Below are positions 1 to 6,629 of a stretch of 31,948 nucleotides of DNA, piece by piece (the stretch's first letter is position 1; the number at the start of each line of letters is the position of its first letter). Under the pieces are notes generated by a model. The model ran no database searches. It saw only the letters and a program-made list of their open reading frames with translations, and was not told where the DNA came from. The DNA is from FEN-1219 sp035644475 (GTDB lineage Bacteria > Pseudomonadota > Gammaproteobacteria > Steroidobacterales > Rariloculaceae), in contig DASQOL010000042.1 of NCBI GenBank assembly GCA_035644475.1, forward strand, positions 1-31,948, read 5' to 3'. The position numbers and the translations under genes were made by a program.

Positions 1-477
1 AACCTGCACGTCAGAACCGACCAAAAGAACGCGCTCAAGATTCCGACCACTGCGATCCAGCCGCAGGCCAACAACCCGCTGAAGTTCTCCGCGAGCGTGG
101 ACGAGGCCCTGCACAACCTGCTGTTCCGGCAGAGCAGCGAATATCTCTCGGGCGTCGAGGCCGTGCGCGAGGTGTTCCTCGACATCAAGCAGCACCAGCA
201 GCACCTGCTCACCGCGGTGCGCACTGCGCTCACGGGCTACATGGCGCGGCTCGATCCCGAGGAGGTCGAGAACAAGTTCTCGAAGCGCGGCGGCCTCATG
301 AACGCCGCCAACAAGCTCAAGTACTGGGATCTCTATCGCGACCTCTATCAGGTCGTGACGCAGGGCCAGGCAGGCCAGCTGCCGCAACAGTTCCTCGACG
401 AGCTCGGCCGCGCCTACGAGCAGGAATGTGCCCGGGCGGGCGGCGCCGCGCACAAGTCGCAGGGCACCATAGGCTGA
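1..477 (+). CDS. tagH: Type VI secretion FHA-domain protein (TagH/Fha type), C-terminal part
   Basis: The reading frame is open from the first base and ends at a TGA at 475-477, so only the C-terminal ~158 residues are present. They match the C-terminal domain of T6SS-associated FHA proteins: an NNPLKFS segment, then an LSGVEAVREVFLDIKQHQ-like helix, a TALTGYMARLDPEEVENKF helix and a KYWDLYRDLYQ helix near the end. The N-terminal FHA domain, which binds phosphothreonine, lies outside the window. In characterised systems this protein is a cytoplasmic scaffold switched on by a PpkA-type kinase and off by a PppA-type phosphatase. A kinase and a PP2C phosphatase follow convergently 50 bp downstream, which supports the call. 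A short CGGCCCG/CGGGCCG pair (490-496 and 521-527) lies in the convergent gap. Family assignment is confident; the symbol is by homology. Confidence 0.85.
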   Translation, partial: NLHVRTDQKNALKIPTTAIQPQANNPLKFSASVDEALHNLLFRQSSEYLSGVEAVREVFLDIKQHQQHLLTAVRTALTGYMARLDPEEVENKFSKRGGLMNAANKLKYWDLYRDLYQVVTQGQAGQLPQQFLDELGRAYEQECARAGGAAHKSQGTIG

Positions 478-527
478 CCGCAAGCTCGCCGGCCCGAGGA
501 TGGCCGAATGCCGCGATTGCCGGGCCG

Positions 528-1355
528 CTACTTCTTGTTCTTTCCGCGGAACAGCACGACGGTGAGATCGTCCGGCTTGCACGGCTGATCCGCGGCGCCC
601 TCGCCGCTCATCCGCACGCGCACGCGCTCGACGAGGCGATCGGCCGCGTCGCCCAATGGGCCGCTGCAAATCGTCTCGATGATTTCGTCGATGAACAGAT
701 TGTCGAACAGCCCGTCGCTCGCGAGCAGCACCGTGTCGTGAACCGCGAGCTGCAGCGAAGGCCCGACCTCGACGCGCATGTCGGGCGAGCCCACGACGTT
801 GAACAGCACGTGCCGCTGATCGTGCTGCACCGCTTCGTCTTCGTCGAGCAGCCCGGCCTCCACGGCGAAACCGGTCGGCGAATGCGGCACGACACGATGC
901 TTGATCCGCCCCCGCTGGCCGACCGCGACGAGCTCCGAGTCGCCGACGTGATAGCTGCGTAGCCGGTTCGCGTCGAGCTCCGCGATGACGACCGTGGTGG
1001 CGGCGCCGCGCGCTAACTTGAGCACCGACTTGTTCGCTTCCTCGACGGCGTCCAAGATCGCCGGCCGCAGCTGCGGCGTGTCCACCGGCAGCTTGCCGAG
1101 CACGCGGCTCAAGGTCTGCACCGTGGCGTTCGACGCTTCGCGCCCCGCCGGTGTGCCCCCGACGCCGTCGGCCACGGCGAGCACGAGCGAGCCGTCGCCC
1201 ATCTGGATGACCGCCGCGGCGTCCTCGTTCGGCGTGTGTTTGTCGGGCGCGCGCAGGCTGCGTACGCAGACTTGACCCTGGGGCAGCGAATGCTCGCCGC
1301 TTTCCGCATCGCGCTCGCCCAAGTAGAGTCGAACTTGCGCGGCGGGCGAGCTCAT
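528..1355 (-). CDS. pppA: PP2C-family Ser/Thr protein phosphatase (PppA/Stp type)
   Basis: A cytoplasmic metal-dependent phosphatase of 275 residues. Motifs in order are NEDA near residue 44, VADGVGG near 60 (metal-binding Asp), GDSELV in the middle, ASDGLFDN (second metal Asp) and DDLTVVLFR at the C-terminus, which is the full PP2C signature. I chose the ATG at 1355 because it lies 25 bp after the kinase stop. A longer frame reaching 1505 would overlap the kinase and adds only low-complexity Arg/Ser sequence. With the upstream kinase it forms a two-gene operon convergent with the TagH-type gene. The expected role is removing phosphate from kinase targets such as the FHA protein, the classical T6SS threonine-phosphorylation switch. 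The symbol is assigned by context. Confidence 0.85.
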   Translation of the reverse strand: MSSPAAQVRLYLGERDAESGEHSLPQGQVCVRSLRAPDKHTPNEDAAAVIQMGDGSLVLAVADGVGGTPAGREASNATVQTLSRVLGKLPVDTPQLRPAILDAVEEANKSVLKLARGAATTVVIAELDANRLRSYHVGDSELVAVGQRGRIKHRVVPHSPTGFAVEAGLLDEDEAVQHDQRHVLFNVVGSPDMRVEVGPSLQLAVHDTVLLASDGLFDNLFIDEIIETICSGPLGDAADRLVERVRVRMSGEGAADQPCKPDDLTVVLFRGKNKK

Positions 1356-1380
1356 TGCGCTCGACTCGGCGCGCGAAGCG

Positions 1381-2682
1381 TCATGCTTCGAGCGCCTTCG
1401 TGCACCACGGGCAATGGTGCCAAGACTCCGCGTCGACGCCCCAACGGCAGTGCGGACAGCGGGTCTCGCTGCCGGGGAGCTTCCAGGGACGTTTAGTCTT
1501 GGCACGGCACCACGGACAGTAGCGCATGAACGCCATCAACGGCCCGCGGCACTTCTCGTTTTGGCATTTCGCGACGTAGCGACTATCGGCGTAGCGGCGC
1601 GTCGTCTCCACTTCGAATCCGGGACCGTAGCACGAAGGGCAATAGTGCCAATCGAGCTTTACGCCGCGGTGACAGCGCGGGCAGGCCGCGGCCTCGCGAC
1701 TTGCGTGACGATCGAGCGGTGGCTCCGTGCCGCACCACGGACAAGCCCGCATGAGCTCGGCGACGGGGCCGGAGCAATGCCTGCATTCGTAGCGCGTCTC
1801 GAGCGTCTTGCGGTACTTGCGCTGGAACTGGCGGAACAGCACCGTCTGCCACAGCGCCGGATCATCGGCCGAGTTGCCGCGCCGCGCCGAACGCTTCTTC
1901 TTCGCCGCGCCGTTGCGGACCCTGCGAAACTCGCGATACATCGTCACCGCGTTGCGGAAGCGATTCTCGGGACGCACCTGGATCGCGCGCCGCAGCCAGT
2001 CCACGAGCTTCGGCTTGAGCTTGGCTCGCACGCGCTTGATACCTTGCGGCGGCCAGTCGTAAGGCCATTCGGGCAGGTGACCGGACAAGAGCTCGTAGAT
2101 CACGAGGCCCAATGAGAACACGTCCGACTGGAACTTCGGCCGCCCGACGGCCTGCTCCGGCGCGATGTAGCCGACGGTGCCCGACCCCGACGCCTTGAGC
2201 GTGCGCTGCGCGACCTTCGAGAATCCGAAGTCCGTGAGCTTGAGCTGGTTGTCGGCGAACAGGATGAAGTTGTCGGGCTTGATGTCGCAGTGAATGACGT
2301 TCTGCCCGTGGGCATGCGCGACCGCTGCGAGCGCCTGCTCGACGAACTGCAACGCCGAGCCCGTAGCGAGCCGCCGCTTCATCCGGTTCGACAGCGAGCG
2401 CTCGCCGAGCGGCATCGCGATCACGAACCGGCCGTCGATGAACGACGCGTCGCGGATCGGCAGGATGTTCGGGTGCTCGAGGCGCTGCGCGAGCCGCGCC
2501 TCGCGTTTGAAGTCCGCGAGGAAGAAATCGTCCATCGTGCTCTCGTGCGGGATCTTGAGCGCGACGTTGACGCCGTGAATGGTGTCGACCGCTTCGTAGA
2601 CGGCCGCGATCGGGCCCTCGGCAAGCCGCCGCTCGATGCGATATTTACCGAGTTTTTGTCGGGCCTTCAGCAAATCCAACAA
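1381..2682 (-). CDS. ppkA: Ser/Thr protein kinase with four C-terminal zinc ribbons
   Basis: A 433-residue protein. Residues ~13-260 are a Hanks-type kinase domain: a relaxed Gly-rich loop (LAEGPIAAVYEA), the ATP-binding Lys in VALKIP, the catalytic loop HCDIKPDN (HCD instead of HRD, typical of many bacterial kinases lacking activation-loop control), DFG in LTDFGFSK, and APE in YIAPEQ. A basic linker (AAKKKRSARR) follows. The last ~140 residues hold four Cys pairs-of-pairs, beginning CRHC/CPWC, CPRC/CPSC, CQNEKC/CPWC and CPHC/CPWC, spaced like zinc ribbons. No transmembrane segment is visible, unlike classical PpkA, so this is a soluble kinase. It is first in an operon with the PP2C gene and convergent with a TagH-type gene, so a T6SS regulatory role is likely. 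The ribbons may mediate partner or metal sensing (inference). Confidence 0.85.
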   Translation of the reverse strand: MLDLLKARQKLGKYRIERRLAEGPIAAVYEAVDTIHGVNVALKIPHESTMDDFFLADFKREARLAQRLEHPNILPIRDASFIDGRFVIAMPLGERSLSNRMKRRLATGSALQFVEQALAAVAHAHGQNVIHCDIKPDNFILFADNQLKLTDFGFSKVAQRTLKASGSGTVGYIAPEQAVGRPKFQSDVFSLGLVIYELLSGHLPEWPYDWPPQGIKRVRAKLKPKLVDWLRRAIQVRPENRFRNAVTMYREFRRVRNGAAKKKRSARRGNSADDPALWQTVLFRQFQRKYRKTLETRYECRHCSGPVAELMRACPWCGTEPPLDRHASREAAACPRCHRGVKLDWHYCPSCYGPGFEVETTRRYADSRYVAKCQNEKCRGPLMAFMRYCPWCRAKTKRPWKLPGSETRCPHCRWGVDAESWHHCPWCTKALEA

Positions 2683-3188
2683 CCGCCGGATGCAGCGTCG
2701 TGCACGTTCGACAGGGTTCTTCTGCGGGCCGGTGCGGCCGTTCGTTCCCCCGGGCGAGCATGATCCGACGGCGCACTCACACGGTCAATCGGAGTCGTGT
2801 CTCTTTTGCCCGTTGGCGTTGAGGTGGCTGCGGGCGTACCTCGAATGTGTGCTCCGCTGCGGCACGCGACTTCGCCGGCCTGCGGCCGGTTCCGTCGCCA
2901 CGGCGCGTTCGCCGGGGTCCAAAACGCGGTCGTTTAGCTGTTCCGCTTCGTAGAGCCGGTGTGCCGCCGCGTTTTGGATGCTCGCCTGCGGCTCGCACCC
3001 GGGCGCTGCGCGCCCGGGCTCCTGCGGCTCTCGGCGCTGTGGCTCGGCTCGTCGCTACCGCCGCAGCGGAGCACACATTCGAGGTACGACCGCAGCCATC
3101 ACGCGCGTCGCACGGCCGAAGTGAGACACAACCGCGGCAGTGGCGCGGAGGGCGCGTGCTAGAATCGGGCGGGGAGCCAGGCGGGAAC
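2683..3188. other. Gene-free interval between the kinase and the cation efflux gene
   Basis: I see no convincing coding sequence in these ~500 bp. Both strands have open frames, but they are Arg/Pro-rich and cross the inverted repeat described separately. The interval must hold the kinase promoter (leftward) and the cation-efflux promoter (rightward). I could not pick out a clear -35/-10 pair for either. Confidence 0.6.
2797..3129. repeat. Long imperfect inverted repeat, MITE- or REP-cluster-like
   Basis: Left arm 2825-2863 and right arm 3060-3098 are inverted copies of one another over 39 bp with one mismatch in the part I aligned. Similarity extends outward, with gaps, to GTGTCTC at 2797 and GAGACAC at 3123. 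A second inner pair is TCCAAAACGCGG (2918-2929) and its complement at 2967-2978. Translating outward on either strand gives the same AEHTFEVRPQP string, which shows the symmetry. There is no transposase inside and I could not recognise a target-site duplication. It is probably a non-autonomous mobile palindrome. Confidence 0.7.
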
Positions 3189-4109
3189 ATGCAGCACGAC
3201 CACGCGCACGCGGCGGACCATCACCATCATCACTCGTTTGCCGCGAACGAGCGCAGCGTGGCGATCGCCGCGCTATTGACCGGGATCTTCATGTTCGCCG
3301 AGATCGGCGGCGGCATCTTCTCGGGCTCGCTCGCGCTGCTCGCCGACGCGGGCCACATGCTCACCGACTTCGCGAGCCTCTCGCTCGCCTGGCTCGGCTT
3401 CAGGCTCGCGCGCCAGCCCGCGGATTGGCGCCGCACTTACGGATTCGACCGGTTTTCGGTGCTCGTCGCGTTCGTCAACGGCATCGCGCTGTTCGCAATC
3501 GCGGCCTGGATCGTGCTCGAGGCCTCGCGCCGGATCTACGCGCCCGTGCAGGTCGTCGGGGGCCTGATGTTCTGGGTCGCAGTCGCCGGGCTCGCCGTGA
3601 ACGTGATCGTTTTTGCGATCCTGCGTACCGGCGATGCGCACAACCTCAACATCCGCGCGGCGGTCCTGCACGTGGTCGGCGACCTGCTCGGATCGGTCGC
3701 GGCTGTCGTGGCGTCGATCGTCATCTACCTCTCCGGGTGGATGCCGATCGACCCGCTGCTGTCGGTGGTCGTGGCGCTCATCATCCTCCGCTCCGCGTGG
3801 CACATCGTCGCCGACAGCGGCCACATCCTGCTCGAGGGCTCGCCGCCGGGCTTCGACGCGCGGACGCTCAAGGAGGATCTGCGCGCCGCGCTACCCTATG
3901 TCATCGACGTGCACCACGTGCACGCCTGGTCGATCAGCGAGGAGCGGCCGATGGTCACGCTGCACGCCAACGTCGCGGCCGACACGAACTCGTCCACCGC
4001 GGTGCGCGAGATCAAACGGATGCTCGCGCTGCACTTCCGTATCAAGCACGCCACCGTCGAGATCGAGTACGGCGACTGCGGCGACGACCCCGGCCACGAG
4101 ACCTGCTGA
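3189..4109 (+). CDS. Cation diffusion facilitator (CzcD/ZitB-like metal exporter)
   Basis: A 306-residue inner-membrane metal/proton antiporter, most likely exporting Zn(II), Co(II) or Cd(II). The N-terminus is His-rich (MQHDHAHAADHHHHH), a typical cytoplasmic metal-binding tail. Six hydrophobic segments follow. The paired metal-site motifs are visible: DAGHMLTD in segment 2 and HVVGDLLGS in segment 5. The C-terminal ~80 residues form the cytoplasmic ferredoxin-like domain (IDVHHVHAWSISEE onward), ending with a Cys/His tail (GDCGDDPGHETC). I chose the ATG at 3189 because it puts the His-rich segment at the very N-terminus; the frame is open upstream but runs through the inverted repeat. It appears monocistronic and converges on the class II aldolase gene 36 bp away. 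The metal is not determinable from sequence. Confidence 0.9.
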   Translation: MQHDHAHAADHHHHHSFAANERSVAIAALLTGIFMFAEIGGGIFSGSLALLADAGHMLTDFASLSLAWLGFRLARQPADWRRTYGFDRFSVLVAFVNGIALFAIAAWIVLEASRRIYAPVQVVGGLMFWVAVAGLAVNVIVFAILRTGDAHNLNIRAAVLHVVGDLLGSVAAVVASIVIYLSGWMPIDPLLSVVVALIILRSAWHIVADSGHILLEGSPPGFDARTLKEDLRAALPYVIDVHHVHAWSISEERPMVTLHANVAADTNSSTAVREIKRMLALHFRIKHATVEIEYGDCGDDPGHETC

Positions 4110-4145
4110 GCCGCGGGCGCCCCGTTCTCCGGCACGCCCCCCCGG

Positions 4146-4988
4146 CTAGACGACGTCGACGCCGGCCCGCTGGCAGTAGTACTCCCACGCGCGGTCGAGC
4201 GCGAGTGGCGAGAACTGCGTCGCCGCGGACTGCTCGATCTCGGCGGCGGAAAGCGGCTCGGGCTCACCGATGGTCCGCGCCTGCAGGAGCACGTTCGCGT
4301 TCACCTGCAGGTAGATCGCGGTCAGGACTGCCTGCTGGATGGTGGCGCCGACCACCACGGCGCCGTGACCGCGCATCAGCGCGCAGGTGTTGCCGCCGAG
4401 CGCCTTCGCGAGATCCCGCCCCTGCTCGAGCGTGCGCACGAGCATGTCGGTGGCGCCGAACCGGTCGCGGATGTCCCAGACCGGAATCTCGGCGCCGATC
4501 ACCGACGCCGTGTGAATCACGGGCTTCAGCGGCGCGCCGGTGATCGTGAACGGCAGAAGCCCCGTCGCATGGTCGTGGACCACCGAATACACGTCGGGGC
4601 GCGCCTCGTAGACGGCCGCGTGGATCATGCGCTCGCCGTAAACCGTCCGGCCGCGCGCGTCTACGGGCGCGCCATCGCGCTCGAACTCCATGAGATCGGC
4701 GAGCTCCACGAGCGCCGGGCTCCGCGAGCGCGCCATTACGAAGCGCTGCGGATCGCGGGGATCGCGCACGCTCACGTGACCGAACGCGTCGACGACGCCT
4801 TCGTTCGCGAGGATCCGGTTCGCGGCGACCACGCGCCGGAGCTCGGGCAGCGGCTCGAGCGAGCCGTCGTTCGACGTGTCCGCCCGCGCCGGCTGTGCGC
4901 GGCCCGCGCGACCGGCGGCCGCGACCCCGAGCGCGAGCAGCGAGTGTGCGAGCATCCGCCGCCGCGACCAACCGTGTTTGCGCTGCAT
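4146..4988 (-). CDS. Class II aldolase/adducin-family protein with Tat-like signal
   Basis: 280 residues. The N-terminus has a twin-arginine-like signal (SRRRMLAHSLLALGVAAAG, ending in alanine-rich sequence with a possible cleavage after ARA), so export to the periplasm as a folded metalloprotein is likely. From about residue 47 the protein is a class II aldolase/adducin fold: NRILANEGVVDAFGHVSVRD, ERMIHAAVYEARPD, VVHDHAT and RGHGAVVVG supply the expected metal-binding Glu/His residues. Relatives cleave or epimerise hydroxy-sugar phosphates, but many members of this subgroup have no known substrate. It starts 20 bp after the FAD dehydrogenase stop, so the two form an operon. Exported members of this family are uncommon; the substrate is unknown. 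Confidence 0.8.
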   Translation of the reverse strand: MQRKHGWSRRRMLAHSLLALGVAAAGRAGRAQPARADTSNDGSLEPLPELRRVVAANRILANEGVVDAFGHVSVRDPRDPQRFVMARSRSPALVELADLMEFERDGAPVDARGRTVYGERMIHAAVYEARPDVYSVVHDHATGLLPFTITGAPLKPVIHTASVIGAEIPVWDIRDRFGATDMLVRTLEQGRDLAKALGGNTCALMRGHGAVVVGATIQQAVLTAIYLQVNANVLLQARTIGEPEPLSAAEIEQSAATQFSPLALDRAWEYYCQRAGVDVV

Positions 4989-5008
4989 GGTCTCCCTCCG
5001 CGCGCCGC

Positions 5009-6430
5009 TCAGGACGCCAACACCTTACCCGGGTTCATGATGCCGCGCGGGTCGAGCGCGCGCTTGAGCGTGCGCATCAGCGCCATGGCCTCCGCCGACT
5101 CGTAGCGCGCAAGCTCGCCCGTCTTCGTGAGGCCAACGCCGTGCTCGGCGCTGAAGGTGCCGCCGAGCCGCGCCGCGACGTCGTGGACGCACGCCGTGAG
5201 CGCCGCGACCGTGCCCGCCCCGAGCCCCGCGAGCGTCTGCCCCGCGGGCGGCAAGAGATTGAAGTGCAGGTTGCCGTCACCGACATGGCCGAACACCGAC
5301 GGCCGGCACGGCGCGATCGCCGCCAGCTCGCGCTCCGCGAGCGCCACGAGCTCCGGGATCTTGGGCGTGCGGACCGCGACGTCGTGCTTCACCGAGCCGC
5401 CGGCGCTCCGCTCCGCCTCCGGTACGCGCTCGCGCAACCGCCAGAGCGCGTCGCGCTGGGCGCCCGACTCGGCGACGACCCCGTCCACCACCTCGCCCGC
5501 CTCGAGCCCCGCAGCGAGAACCCGCTCGAGCTGCGCGCGCAACCCGCCGTCCGCATCCGCGCTCGCGAGCTCGATGAGCAAGTGATGCGCGTGCCGCGTG
5601 GGGAACGGGTCGCGGGCTCCGGGCACGTGGCCGAGCACGAGGTCGAGCGCGCCGCGCCCCACGTACTCCGCGCTGACGACGGCGTCGCCGGTCGCGCGGC
5701 GGGCGCGGCCGAGCACGCCGCAGGCCGCCCCGACGCTCGCAACCGCGAGCCACGCCGTCTCGCGCGAGCGCGGCTGCGGAAAAAGCTTGATCACGGCCGC
5801 CGTGATCAGACCCAGCGTGCCCTCGGCGCCAAGGAACAGCGCCTTCAAGTCGTAGCCGGTGTTGTCCTTGCGCAACCCCTTGAGCTCGCGCAGCACGTCG
5901 CCGTTCGGGAGCACCACCTCGAGGCCGAGCACGAGGTCGCGCATCGTCCCGTAGCGCAGCACGGCGATCCCGCCGGCGTTGGTCGACAGCGCGCCGCCGA
6001 GCTGCGCCGAGCCCTCCGAGCCCATGCTGAGCGGCAACAGCAAATCGTGGCCGCGCGCGGCGTCCTGGGCCGCCGCGAGCACGACGCCGGCTTCCGCGGT
6101 CATCGTGAAGCCGACCGTGTCGACCTCCCGCACCGCGTTCAAGCGCGCGGTCGACAGCAGGATCTCGCGGCGCCCGGGGCCGTCGAACGGCGTGGCGCCG
6201 CCGCATAGGCCCGTGTTGCCTCCTTGCGGGACGACGCCGATCCGCGCCTCGTCACAGAGCCGGATCACCCGCGCGCACTCGTCGACGGACCCGGGCCGAA
6301 CGACCAGCGCCGCGCGGCCGTGCAAGTGGCCACGGTGATCGGAGAGCATGCCGCCCGCGTCGGCCGAGGCCAGCACACCGGCCGGCCCGACGACGGCGGC
6401 AATTCGTTCGAGGGCCGCTTCGACGCGCAT
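5009..6430 (-). CDS. FAD-linked 2-hydroxyacid dehydrogenase (GlcD/D-2-hydroxyglutarate dehydrogenase-like)
   Basis: A 473-residue flavoprotein of the GlcD/DLD family. The N-terminal half is an FAD_binding_4 (PCMH) domain with VVPQGGNTGLCGGATP, LSTNAGGIAVLRYGTMRDLVLG and the glycine-rich GAEGTLGLITAAVIKL segment. The C-terminal half is the FAD-oxidase C domain with FGHVGDGNLHFN and FSAEHGVGLTKTGEL, ending DPRGIMNPGKVL. Length and motifs fit D-2-hydroxyglutarate or D-lactate dehydrogenases, which pass electrons to quinone or an electron-transfer flavoprotein. The ATG at 6430 is preferred over the one at 6490 because it gives the usual family length. It is the first gene of an operon with the class II aldolase. 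The substrate is not decidable from sequence. Confidence 0.85.
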   Translation of the reverse strand: MRVEAALERIAAVVGPAGVLASADAGGMLSDHRGHLHGRAALVVRPGSVDECARVIRLCDEARIGVVPQGGNTGLCGGATPFDGPGRREILLSTARLNAVREVDTVGFTMTAEAGVVLAAAQDAARGHDLLLPLSMGSEGSAQLGGALSTNAGGIAVLRYGTMRDLVLGLEVVLPNGDVLRELKGLRKDNTGYDLKALFLGAEGTLGLITAAVIKLFPQPRSRETAWLAVASVGAACGVLGRARRATGDAVVSAEYVGRGALDLVLGHVPGARDPFPTRHAHHLLIELASADADGGLRAQLERVLAAGLEAGEVVDGVVAESGAQRDALWRLRERVPEAERSAGGSVKHDVAVRTPKIPELVALAERELAAIAPCRPSVFGHVGDGNLHFNLLPPAGQTLAGLGAGTVAALTACVHDVAARLGGTFSAEHGVGLTKTGELARYESAEAMALMRTLKRALDPRGIMNPGKVLAS

Positions 6431-6486
6431 GGGCTCGCATCCTAAGCGGGCGCGCAGGCGCGCGACCAGCCCGAAATGCCATTGGC

Positions 6487-6525
6487 CCAAAGTCCTATTC
6501 GGCCCTCCCGGGCCGACGGTAGAGT
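6487..6525 (+). promoter_or_regulatory. Recurrent box plus -10-like element before the first kinase operon
   Basis: CCAAAGTCCTATTCG at 6487-6501 is a strong copy of the window's 15-bp box. TAGAGT at 6520-6525 begins exactly 24 nt after the GTCC core. The copy before the second regulator operon (19791) has the same core, spacing and TAGAGTCCC. The likely transcript starts near 6532, about 100 nt before the kinase ATG. Confidence 0.6.
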
Positions 6526-6629
6526 CCCCCGATACCTATAAACAATGCGGCTTGAGCGTGCTCGTCGGTCCGACCAGCCGACCCGGGTCCGGACGTTTGT
6601 GGCGCGAGCGCTCGAGGAGACTCGCGGGG

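Noticed and set aside
490..527. CGGCCCG/CGGGCCG pair as a terminator between TagH and the phosphatase
   Set aside because: Seven-base arms with a 24-nt loop in GC-rich DNA are too weak to call separately.
2847..3188. N-terminal extension of the cation exporter by ~114 residues
   Set aside because: The extension is translated from the inverted repeat and is Arg/Pro-rich; the His-rich N-terminus at 3189 is the family's normal beginning.
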